Shown here in pieces: positions 32,080 through 41,757 of a stretch of DNA of 64,000 nt. This stretch comes from Chlorops oryzae (Eukaryota; Arthropoda; Insecta; Diptera; Chloropidae). The translations under genes and the position numbers were made by a program. Positions within the stretch are counted from its first letter, which is position 1; every line of letters begins with the position of its first letter. The stretch is taken from positions 49,707,578-49,771,577 of the forward strand of contig CM035808.1 of the NCBI GenBank assembly GCA_020466095.1, in the 5' to 3' direction. The notes beneath the pieces were generated by a model, which worked only from the letters and a program-made list of their open reading frames with translations, had not been told where the DNA came from and did not search any database.

Positions 32080-33357
32080 CGCTTCAAGCCTTAGACAGGG
32101 TGAGGAGACAGTCTGCTCTATTGATAACAAGAGCACTGAGAACTACCCCTTCCAAGGCACTTTTTACAATCCTTTGTTGGCTACCAACATCACTCCTCAT
32201 CAGACAACAAGCGAAGATCGCGGCTGCGCGATTGAACACCGTCTGCCGATGGACCAGAACAGACACTGGTCACTCACAAATCTTGACAAAAGATTTCAGA
32301 ATCCCGACTGATGTGGACTATCGCACCCCTTCGCTCTGCTTCGAATGCGGATATACCACCCGCATACCGAGCAGGGAGGAGTGGTGCGATGGTCTACAAA
32401 TCAACCGGGACGCAATTGAAATTTATACTGACGGCTCTAAACTCGACTCAAGGGTAGGGTGCGGTATCTATTCTAACAGCTTAAACCTTAGTTCAGCCCT
32501 CCGTCTGCCTGACCACTGCAGTGTATTTCAAGCGGAGGTCATGGCCATTAACCACGCCGCCAGGTGGCTCATGTGTAATGAGATATTTGGCAGGAATATT
32601 TATATTTTCACCGACAACCAGGCGGCTATCAAATCCTTTGATTGCGGACTGGAGTCCACATCAAAACTTGTCCAAGAATGCCGGAAATCTCTCAACGAGA
32701 TAGCGGAACATTCAGCGGTATCCATTTTCTGGGTACCGGGGCACAGGGACATTGAAGGAAACTGCAAGGCCGATGAACTTGCTAAGATGGGCACATCGCT
32801 TCCAGAGACCTCCTTTTCTAACATAGGAATCCCACTGGCTACAGTGAAATTCCGCATAAAAGAAGAATATCTCGACCTGGCAAATAAGCTTTGGGTCGAA
32901 GAAGATTTCTGCGGGATCACTAGACAAACCTGGCCATCTCTGAATAAGAGACGATCCAGGGACCTGGTGAAACTCAGCAACACCTCCATCCATCAGACGG
33001 TATCAGTTCTCACCGGCCATTGCCTGTTCGGCAGACATGCCGCAAGGCTGGGAGCCCCATACAATGACTTTTGCCGGAGCTGTCGCTCGGAGGAGGAGGA
33101 GGAATCCATTCTCCACCTCCTGTGTCAGTGCCCGGCCTTAGCGTCAAAAAGACTGTCTCTACTGGGACACACCTTTCTGACCAGCCTCACCGAACTGTCA
33201 GAAATCAAAATTTCAGACATCGCGCGGTTCATCAGGAAGTCAAATTGGCTTCTATAGGAAGTAGAAAGGGGATAGTCGTGTCTCTATGGTACCACAAAGG
33301 GACTATATGTGAGCCTACGTGAGCTATAAGCTGCCGCACCAACCTACCTACCTACCA
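32080..33357 (+). mobile_element. 5'-truncated LINE with RNase H domain
   Basis: Only the 3' part of a non-LTR retrotransposon is present: a thumb-like segment, RNase H, a Cys/His tail, a short 3' UTR and a terminal (CCTA)n tail (about 33337-33357). 5' truncation is normal for LINE insertions. Carrying an RNase H domain points to the I/LOA/R1-type lineages rather than the Jockey relics elsewhere in the window. Confidence 0.8.
32085..33257 (+). CDS. LINE ORF2 C-terminal fragment, RNase H
   Basis: The frame is open from before 32085 to the stop at 33255-33257. It starts in a region like LDRVRRQSALLITRALRTTP, typical of sequence after the RT fingers/palm. RNase H follows: AIEIYTDGSK (first Asp), VFQAEVMAI (Glu), IFTDNQAAI (Asp) and WVPGHRDIEGNCKADELAK (His and final Asp), so the active site looks complete. 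The end has CRSCRSEEEEESILHLLCQC, a zinc-binding-like Cys/His motif found in such proteins. It would degrade RNA in RNA:DNA hybrids during retrotransposition. With no RT or endonuclease attached, it is a non-autonomous remnant, though the frame is unusually clean and may be young. Confidence 0.8.
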   Translation, partial: QALDRVRRQSALLITRALRTTPSKALFTILCWLPTSLLIRQQAKIAAARLNTVCRWTRTDTGHSQILTKDFRIPTDVDYRTPSLCFECGYTTRIPSREEWCDGLQINRDAIEIYTDGSKLDSRVGCGIYSNSLNLSSALRLPDHCSVFQAEVMAINHAARWLMCNEIFGRNIYIFTDNQAAIKSFDCGLESTSKLVQECRKSLNEIAEHSAVSIFWVPGHRDIEGNCKADELAKMGTSLPETSFSNIGIPLATVKFRIKEEYLDLANKLWVEEDFCGITRQTWPSLNKRRSRDLVKLSNTSIHQTVSVLTGHCLFGRHAARLGAPYNDFCRSCRSEEEEESILHLLCQCPALASKRLSLLGHTFLTSLTELSEIKISDIARFIRKSNWLL

Positions 33358-33484
33358 TCAACACTTCGTACATTACGCAGCATACAAAACTACAAGCGAA
33401 ACTTCGACTTTGCTGGAAAAAATGGCTGAGACGGGTGAGGAGAGCTTCTACAAACTGACTATGACCACAGTTCAACATGCACAT

Positions 33485-35552
33485 TAGGGTGGGTCGTTCT
33501 TATATGAAAAAAAAAAAAAGTTGTATGATCGCGTTGGAATAGTAAAATTATGTTTCCTTATGTATAAAAAATAATTTTGTGTAAAAAAAAATTCAAAATA
33601 AGCTGCATCTTCATACCGCGCAAGCGGATTGAAAGTTGGAAAAAGAAATTTATATGAGATTTTTCCGACTTCAATGATAAAATTTAGAATTTCTCAGCTT
33701 TAATCTCATTTTTTAAATACATTATGTTCCCAGATATTTTTGGTCATAAAACTATCTTTCAAAGGAAAGCAGCGGAACTACGATCGACCAAAATTTTACG
33801 GAGATATGGTCGAAGAAACTCAGACCTGAGGAAATTGCTCCAAGACATGCCAAAAATGTGTTCGAACCTATCAATTTTGTAACCATTTGGAAGAAGGCAT
33901 ATTGCCATTTCAAAAAAATCTTCCTTGAAGAAAATCGGTTATTTCATAAGGTTGTTATAACAATTTATATATTTATCTATTTATCGGTTTCATTTCAGAA
34001 CGTGCCCTGAAAAAAAAGTCCATGAAAGTTTAAAATCCTTCTACTTGAGCTCGAACAGGAAAAAACAACGCTCAATTACGATTCTAGATTTTTTAAATCG
34101 GTTCACAGAAACCAAAGTTACACGGCTTTGAAATTGGACAATTTATTATTTTTTAAATCCTGTGTTAGTTAAAAAAAATGCCGAAAAGTATACTACATTT
34201 TTTTTTGATTCGATAATGAGCTCATGTTTTGGGAAAAATATAATATATAGCAAAGTCATACCCGACAAACTCTGTGTCGAGGGTATATGGCATTTTTTCG
34301 TCCGTACTCGAGATAGACTTAAAAAAAATTTATATAGAAATGGTTAGTATCACCAGAAAATTCCATATATTCAATTTGCGGTTTTTTATACACTCTGTGT
34401 CGAGGGTATATTGCATTTGTGTGGTTGTTTGTAACACCCAGAACCAGTTGAGATAGACCATACAAAATATATATAGAAATGATAAGCGTCACCAGGAGAT
34501 TCCGTGTAGCCATGTCTGCCTGTCTGTCTGTACGTCTGTCTGTCCGTCTGTTTGTATACAGTTTTTTTTTATCGAAGGAGTTGAGCTATCTTGATGAAAT
34601 TTGATATGCGTACTCACAAGCACATGAATAAGAACAAGTTCGAGTATGGACCCGATCGGAACATTTTTAGGGGTACCTCCAGTACTAGGGTCTGTTGCGA
34701 AAATCACAACCATTTCTATATAAATTTTTTTTAAGTCTATCTCGAGTACGGACGAAAAAATGCCATATACCCTCGACACAGAGTTTGTCGGGTATGACTT
34801 TGCTATATATTTTTCCCAAAACATGAGCTCATTATCGAATCAAAAAAAAAATGTAGTATACTTTTCGGCATTTTTTTTTAACTAACACAGGATTTAAAAA
34901 ATAATAAATTGTCCAATTTCAAAGCCGTGTAACTTTGGTTTCTGTGAACCGATTTAAAAAATCTAGAATCGTAATTGAGCGTTGTTTTTTCCTGTTCGAG
35001 CTCAAGTAGAAGGATTTTAAACTTTCATGGACTTTTTTTTCAGGGCACGTTCTGAAATGAAACCGATAAATAGATAAATATATAAATTGTTATAACAACC
35101 TTATGAAATAACCGATTTTCTTCAAGGAAGATTTTTTTGAAATGGCAATATGCCTTCTTCCAAATGGTTACAAAATTGATAGGTTCGAACACATTTTTGG
35201 CATGTCTTGGAGCAATTTCCTCAGGTCTGAGTTTCTTCGACCATATCTCCGTAAAATTTTGGTCGATCGTAGTTTCGTTGCTTTCCTTTGAAAGATAGTT
35301 TTATGACCAAAAATATCTGGGAACATAATGTATTTAAAAAATGAGATTAAAGCTGAGAAATTCTAAATTTTATCATTGAAGTCGGAAAAATCTCATATAA
35401 ATTTCTTTTTCCAACTTTCAATCCGCTTGCGCGGTATGAAGATGCAGCTTATTTTGAATTTTTTTTACACAAAATTATTTTTTATACATAAGGAAACATA
35501 ATTTTACTATTCCAACGCGATCATAGAACTTTCGTAAAAACGACCCAGCCTA
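33485..35552. mobile_element. 2.07-kb giant-palindrome element with 8-bp duplication
   Basis: The target ATGCACAT is exactly duplicated at 33477-33484 and 35553-35560. The ends are TAGGGTGGGTCGTT and, inverted, TAGGCTGGGTCGTT. Arms 33485-34342 and 34708-35552 are near-perfect inverted copies of about 850 bp. The outer 100 bp differ most, notably an A-run against 'acgaaagttct'. The centre (34343-34707) is a family-C DINE-like fragment, and further family-C end text lies in both arms (34262-34342; 34708-34795). The 8-bp duplication suggests hAT- or P-type integration. No transposase is seen. Confidence 0.85.
34343..34707 (+). mobile_element. Family-C DINE-like fragment in the palindrome centre
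   Basis: Contains CTCTGTGTCGAGGGTATATTG, the (TA)n/core/GTCT segment (about 34470-34560) and the 'ggggtacctccagtactagg' block, as in the copy at 40592. It forms the loop of the hairpin. Confidence 0.75.
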
Positions 35553-35560
35553 ATGCACAT

Positions 35561-36400
35561 GCATTCATACACTGACATTACAATCTCACTTTCCCGACAG
35601 CACGTTTTCTTTTTCAGCATCTTTTAGGCCCGTGTAGTTAGCAATTGGGAAATTTTTAAGAAAGGACTAGTGCTTCTACTAAAACGAATAGAAATTGTGC
35701 AACTATCTTTACCTGAATTAACTAAGCTCCACTAGTGCTATCACCAGAACTTGATTACTAGTTCTAGTGGCTACAAAGTTTCCTATAATGGGCTGATATA
35801 AAAAAATAATAGGACATTTCAAGAGAAAAAATATATGCGTGCTTCCCAAAAAAACACTTCTATAATCCACCAAAATTTCGGGTAAATTTTTTTAAATAAA
35901 AAAAGGTGGGTTGGTGATAAGAGAACTATGTAGTATTTAACTGGTGGTTACTTGCTACAGGAAAAGTAGATTTAATCTATCCCCATTATCCAATTGGTTC
36001 TTATAGTACTAGAAAAGCGGTAGTTTTGTACTACACCTGGTAATTTTCCGTCATCACTCGATGTTAATTTTTTACAGAGAATTGTATAAACAGGGGTATA
36101 AAGAAACAATAGTACTGGTAAAATTAAAACTAGTAAAACGCTACAGCTACACTGATCGAATTTCCTGGAGGGGCCTTAGCAAAAGTACACATTCTTAACC
36201 ATATAGTACTATAGATGGCACTTGGCAAAAAACGTTTGTGTTGAATTGAAGTAGGCCCCCTGTGCATGCATTCTTATGGAAAAATCAAAAACGTAGCACG
36301 CCCCCTGAAAATTCCGGTTCCGGCCTAACAAATATTTTATAATCTTGTAACATGAACTAAAATATCTGTTAAAAAACAGTTATATATAAGTGTTAATCAA
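35561..36400. repeat. Second copy of the ACTAG-rich MITE-like repeat and flanks
   Basis: About 35985-36185 matches 20155-20350. Upstream, 'ggactagtgcttctacta' and 'ccactagtgct' (35660-35770) may be its other end. The rest to the gap at 36401 has no recognised feature. Confidence 0.45.
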
Positions 36401-36500
36401 NNNNNNNNNNNNNNNNNNNNNNNNNNNNNNNNNNNNNNNNNNNNNNNNNNNNNNNNNNNNNNNNNNNNNNNNNNNNNNNNNNNNNNNNNNNNNNNNNNNN
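36401..36500. other. 100-N assembly gap
   Basis: Exactly 100 N, the usual placeholder for a gap of unknown size. It cuts a family-C element. Confidence 1.
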
Positions 36501-36795
36501 ACAGAACCCTATTACTGGAGGTACCCCTTAAAGTGGTCCGATCGGGTCATTTGTTGTTACTCATGTGCCCGTGAGCACGCGTACCTAATTTCGTCAAGAT
36601 AGCTCAACTCCTTCGATAAGAAAACTGTATACAGACAGACAGACGGACATGTCTAAATCGAATCTCCCTGGTGACCCTGATCATTTCTATATATATTTTG
36701 TATGGTCTATCTCGATTATTCTGGGTGTTACACATAGCCGCGCAAACGCAATTCACCCTCGCGGCAGAGATTATCGCGTATCAAAAGGTTTAAAA
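36501..36795 (-). mobile_element. Family-C DINE-like fragment cut by the gap
   Basis: Begins inside the 'cctattactggaggtacccc' block, then GACA tract (36632-36645), core, (TA)n and a decayed TATACCC end at about 36770-36795. Confidence 0.75.
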
Positions 36796-37516
36796 AATTT
36801 ATGGGCAATTCCATATGTGACAGACATTTGAGAAACTTTGCATTATATTTTCCTTTAAAAAACCAAATCAATTATGCTCAGAGCTTTGGTTTCAGTATCA
36901 TTTTATAGGGAATTGATAATATATATACCTAAAAAGTAAGAATTTACTTTGTTACTTTTTTCAACAAATATTTTTTTTCAAAAAAGTGAACGTGACGGCA
37001 ACTACATGCCAACAGAAATCAGTTTTGAAGGATTTTCAAAAATTTACAAATCTCCCACTCTCTCTATGGGTGCTATTACTGTAAATTAAAGTTGACAAAC
37101 AGAAGATGAACTAAACGAATAGAAAATGGGGAAATTGAATGCATTCATTTGCTGTAAGGGCGATTCCGCTATACACGATTTCCGATATTAATATTTTAAT
37201 TACGATATTAATTGTTTTTTTTTTTTTTCAGTTGGCAAAGAAGAAAGTCGAATTTTAAATATTAAATACCTTTTTATTTGATTTAACTCCATATTTCATT
37301 TATTGGCGCGTTTGAAAATATTACTATTCAAAAATCCTGGCAAGTCTTTAAAATCATACCTTTTTAAACTGTCACAAAACAGCCGTTGCCGACAGTTTTG
37401 AGGTTACATTTTACCGACTAAATTGAAGTAGAATAATTAAATTATTCTCGTGTTGCAAAAAATATACGTATATGTTGTTATTTATTAAGCATTATTGATT
37501 CCTAAAATACACTGTT
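36796..37516. other. No gene recognised
   Basis: AT-rich. It might include the left part of the transposon continued at 38287: AGGGCGATTCCGCTATACACG near 37157 loosely resembles that element's right tip. Confidence 0.3.
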
Positions 37517-37524
37517 GACTTGTT

Positions 37525-38281
37525 CAGGCCCATGCGCAGGAATTGTCCAAGGGGGGGCTTTTTTTTCTATTCATCAAAACAAGTGGTTAAAAATTAAGAG
37601 TAACGATTTGAATGACTTTATTAAAACAATTCAGTTTTGGTGAGTTTCATGTAACAAAGAAACCCTTCGAGGCACAGAAAAAAAGTGTTCCAAATTCGTT
37701 TCCACGTCAATTTCAACCTCACGATGTATATTCAGTGAGGCTACGCCATTTAGTCGATCTTCAGACATTGTCGATCTGAGGTACGTTTTGAGACGACGCA
37801 ATGTTGAGAAAGACCTTTCATTTGTAGCAGTAGTGACGGGTAAAATTGCCATTATGGAGGATTTGATGGATGTTCGGAAATGCATCTCCGTTGCAAATAT
37901 CAAGCGCATCAAGTGAATTGTTTATATCCATTCCAGAAATGCGTCGATACCAAAGTTGAACTTCACTGATCCAGAAGTTAGGACTGTCATTGTTCAAGAT
38001 AGAAGAGTATTGTGTAAATAATTGAACACAAGACTCTATATCGAGTGCTTTCATTTTATTTGGGAACAAGCAGTCGAAATTTGAGGGGATATTGCGATGA
38101 TTGAGGAACCTATCATGAAGATGAGCGATGAAAGTATCAAGGTATGGTACGTATATGGTTATGCGAAAGTAATCTTCAACTGAATCAGTGACGACGTTGT
38201 TGCGATGTGTTTGTTTCGCAGTTAACCGCGGCTTTCGCCGGGGGGGTTAACCCCCAAAATCCCCCCGTGCGCACGGGCCTG
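37525..38281 (-). mobile_element. Internally deleted hAT transposon
   Basis: 757 bp with TIR CAGGCCCATGCGCAGG at 37525 and the inverted CAGGCCCGTGCGCACGG at 38281. An exact 8-bp duplication GACTTGTT lies at 37517-37524 and 38282-38289. A G/C-run segment lies inside the right end. It keeps only the C-terminal end of the transposase and is inserted beside a copy of the TTGCACCCGCGAT motif. Confidence 0.93.
37631..38100 (-). pseudogene. hAT transposase C-terminal (dimerisation) remnant
   Basis: The last frame (37631-37912) reads ILPVTTATNERSFSTLRRLK and ends in a stop after a further 50 or so residues. This is the hATC dimerisation motif of the ZMYM1-like hAT group (NERSFS..LKTYLRSTM..RL). Upstream residues (about 37890-38069) sit in a different frame, so at least one frameshift is present. 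The DNA-binding and catalytic parts are missing, so it can only be mobilised in trans. Confidence 0.85.
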
Positions 38282-38286
38282 GACTT

Positions 38287-39437
38287 GTTGCACCTGCGAT
38301 ACAAAAAGTGTAAAAGTTTACTTTTTTCACAGAAAGAAAGAGCTTACATTCTGAAACTTTGTGAAAGTAAGAAGAAACCAAAACTAAACATAAATTAATC
38401 GTTTTTAAAAGTGAAGTGATTGCCAGGTTAAAATAATCGATAATTTAAATTGGTTGCGCCCGCGATTTTGATGTCAGATCGCGGGTGCAACTGTTTGTCA
38501 TTTAAGCTTTTTTGTGCGATTTACTACATATTTTGTTACTTTGATATGCCTTGACTAATAATATATGCTGAAAGCCATCGTCAACAGTGTCCTAGAATTT
38601 TATGATTTAGCTCGCAGTCACTCTAAGAACATCTTCTTTAAATATGTGGCAAAAATAGAAGTTAATGAAAAGATATCCATGTTGGATGAACAATGGGGAG
38701 GGCTGAAACATATACCAAGCATTCAATCAAAACATTTCTTTCAATTTGAAGAGGCCCATAGCATTTCTGTGGTGCACACTTCACGGTCTCATTTTAAATG
38801 CAAATTGGTTTTGAAGTCGCCAAAAAGCACTACTAAAACAGAAAGGGATTGGAGTGATGACGACTTGGAGCCTCTTTCAAATCTCAAAATACGAAAAGAA
38901 ACTCCGCATCCTGATATATCTGTGCCTTCAGTTTCGGATCAGAGAAAATCTTTATTACCCCTTTAAAAGAGATGGAGCGTTTTCGATTTAAACAGGGATT
39001 CAGATACTGAATTTATAAATGACGAAATGGCAAAAAAAAGACTGGTTGCACCCGCGATTAATATAAAAATGAATTACATCTTTTTTGTTTTTTTTTTCTC
39101 TCGTTAACACTTTTCATTTCCTGTAGTTTGATAAATATCATCTAACAAAATATTAAGGCATAACACATAAAATGTATCACAATTAACAAATTTTTGCGTT
39201 TTTTGTCTCTGATCTAAAAACGTAGGGCGAAATTTGCTGCACCCGCGATGGCAATTTAAATCATTCTCAAGACTTTAATAGTATTATTTTACAATACTTC
39301 TAATTTAATATACAATAAAAATATTAAGATGTAGCCTTTTGAAGACTATTTTTATTAAAACTGTTTTTTATTGAATTACATAAAACTAAAACATACGTGT
39401 AAATGTTGCACCCGCGATAATGGAATGACCCTAATAT
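38287..39437 (+). mobile_element. Second member of the unassigned motif-rich transposon family (element T2), partial
   Basis: Six copies of GTTGCACCCGCGAT-like motif occur at 38287, 38453, 38478 (inverted), 39045, 39236 and 39405. The last abuts the right tip AATGGAATGACCCTAATA. It encodes the C-terminus of the same protein family as T1 (next entry). The left end is uncertain and may lie near 37157, beyond the hAT insertion. Confidence 0.6.
38565..38966 (+). pseudogene. C-terminal fragment of the T1-type DDE-like protein
   Basis: A 133-codon frame. IVNSVLEFYDLARSHSKNIF matches VNSALEFVSTFKRTKSKIQV of T1, and KHIPSIQSKHFFQF parallels QVPNITSAHQI. The C-terminal pattern 'L..W...K.IP.....H.F' is typical of the family as I know it. 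An acidic, Pro/Ser-rich tail (ERDWSDDDLEPLSNLKI) follows. The catalytic part is missing; the upstream sequence is either deleted or displaced by the hAT. The role would be transposition, by homology with T1. Confidence 0.55.
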
Positions 39438-39580
39438 TTTTTGTTCAATAAATAAATTTTAAGTCAATCGAATAAAATGTACAACAAAAATTCTGCAGGA
39501 GCAGAAGTCTCGTTAATTTTCAATTAAACAGAAAAATCTAAATTTTTTCTAGGAAAAATTACTGTTTTTGTTAAAAATAA

Positions 39581-40387
39581 TAGTGGTATTCAAGCAGATG
39601 GGGCAATTGGAGTGGGCAAATTTTGCACTAACAAATTTTGGACTTTTGAATGAACAACCCTCAGAAGAACGAGTGCAAAAATTCAACGATAACAGCTGTT
39701 TGGTTTTTAGATCCATACGGACAGTCAAACATGTTTGGTCTTTCACATTTATATTACGTAGATATACCCAGTCGGCATTTTAAATTGCTACAATATTGCA
39801 GCAGTATTGCTTCTGCAATATTGCACATTGCAGTAATGTTGCTGCAATATGTGAATGTCCGCCTTTTCATTATATATGTATATATATTATATAATATATG
39901 AAATATTGCAGCAATATTTTATTATTAATATTGTAAATGCAACACTGCTGCAACATTACAGCAATGTTACAATTTCAATATTACAACTTTTACATTGTTA
40001 TAATATTACTGCAACATTATTCTTGCAGAAGCAATATAACATGCCGTGTGGGTAATTGATATCAAAAAATTAAGATGCAAAAATTTTTTGGAAAAAAAAT
40101 ATTTATTTGTAAAAACGATAGTCGTATTATTAAATAGATGCATGCCATTCATTCCATTTCACTTGTTTTTCACTTATTGAACTTTATAAATCATGGTTTT
40201 TGTATTTCTTCATTCATTCATACTCATTTGACATTGTAGGATCGCCATAGCACTCATTTGCACACAAAATCGGGCAAATGTTGCACATCAAAATCGATGT
40301 GCAATAGTTGCCCATCTGCGGAAACGATTTTCCATACAAACCAATTTGCCCAAATTCCCAAGATGCCCACCTGCTTGAATACCACTA
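39581..40387. mobile_element. MITE-like element with TAGTGGTATTCAAGCAG ends
   Basis: 807 bp. TAGTGGTATTCAAGCAG at 39581-39597 is repeated inverted at the right end (to 40387), with similarity continuing inwards. A TA duplication is possible but cannot be told from the TIR. It contains the smaller element at 39765-40054. Confidence 0.75.
39765..40054. mobile_element. Nested MITE rich in GCAATATTGCAGC
   Basis: 290 bp. Ends TACCCAGTCGGCATTTTA and, inverted, TACCCACACGGCATGTTA, followed on both sides by wATTGCT. The interior is a quasi-palindromic series of AATATTGCAGCAATATT words. Confidence 0.65.
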
Positions 40388-40590
40388 ATATTTTTTATGG
40401 AAAAGTACATTAATTTACGAAAATTTTGATGTAATGAACGATGAGTTTCGATAAACCCTCTCAGTCTCAGGTTTGAGTGATTGATGCGGCATTTGAAAGC
40501 CTTGTAGGCAAAAACAATCTTTTCAAACTTAGTTTTTGAAAAAACAAATTTTTCAGAGTTATTAGCCGTCAAAGTTTGCGCTAATGGTTT
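40388..40590. other. Short spacer, nothing recognised
   Basis: No supported feature. Confidence 0.3.
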
Positions 40591-40591
40591 T

Positions 40592-41341
40592 TATACCCGA
40601 CACATTCTGTGTCGAGGGTATATTGCGTTTGTGTGGTTGTGAGTAACACCCAGAACCAGTTGAGATAGACTATACAAGATATATATAGAAATGATCAGCG
40701 TCACCAGGAGATTCGATTTAGACATGTCCGTCTGTCCGTCTGTCCGTCTGTTTGTATACAGTTTTCTTATCGAAGGAATTGAGCTATCTTGATGAAATTT
40801 CATATGCGTACTCACAAGCACATGAGTAAGAACAAGTTCGAGAATGGACCCGATCGGACCAATTTTATGGGGACCTCCAGTACTAGGGTCTGTTAAGAAA
40901 ATGACAAAACCTGCCCTAAAATCTAAGTTTTTCAAGATATATTGATGAAATTCAATATTTGAACATATTTAAAGGCAAGTAATATGATTTCCAAAAATTG
41001 GAAAAGTGGGCGTGGCAGAAGGGCGTTTTTCAAAAATTGTCTCCTACACCCGAAATTCAAATGGAACTTGAACGAAAGGCACTTATGCTTCCTTTGTAGC
41101 CATAAACACCCTCCCCAGATTTTCTTGATTGGTCCATTATGAAGGGTACCTCCAGTACTAGGGTCTGTCACAATCACAAATCCCAAAACTGCCTCAAAAT
41201 TGGACTTTTTCGCAATATTTTAATGAAACTTATACGGGGCCCCTTATGGCCTTAAACAACCCTTGATATTAAAAATTATTTGAACATGTGTATCGGGTAT
41301 TTTTTTTGTCAGGCTCGTCTGACTATAACACGCTTACTTGT
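40592..41341 (+). mobile_element. Family-C DINE-1/mini-me-like element, complete
   Basis: TATACCCGACACATTCTGTG start, (TA)n at about 40678, core, GTCC/GTCT tract 40726-40750, and two 'ctccagtactagggtctgt' blocks (about 40876, 41151). It ends in a hairpin TCAGGC/TCTGA with CGCTTACTTGTG. Confidence 0.85.
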
Positions 41342-41432
41342 GTTCATTCTTCTGTTGTCACTGACTACTGACTTTAAGCGCTACGTTGTGCTATGCTATC
41401 CCATCCCCGATAGTACATTTAATGTGGATAAA

Positions 41433-41757
41433 ATTCCTTTTTTTACCCTGCGTAAGCAGGGTATATTGGTTTTGTGCGAGTCTTGTAACAGCTATAACTA
41501 AGCTTAACTGAATTGATTTAGACGTCTGTCTGTACGCCTGTATGTGGTCGGATCTTCTTCCAACCGGCTAGACCAATCAAGTCAATATTTGGCACGCATT
41601 TATGTTGAGCCCCGAGTAATATCCTCAGCGAAAGTGGGAGGAATCCACTCCCTGCCACGCACACAAATTGAGATTTTTCGTAACTTCCGTTCCGACCCAG
41701 TGCGTTAATATTGTCGCGCTTGGCCGTCTTTAGATTTCTTACTTGTTTTATTCTTGA
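41433..41757 (+). mobile_element. Short diverged family-A-like element
   Basis: Begins TTTACCCTGCGTAAGCAGGG, keeps a short GTCT/GTAC tract and 'gtggtcggatcttc' text, and ends TTTCTTACTTGTTTT. The tandem units are reduced to one. Confidence 0.65.

Noticed and set aside
33422..33484. Short frame MAETGEESFYKLTMTTVQHAH before the palindrome
   Set aside because: It is too short and does not continue convincingly after the insertion is skipped.
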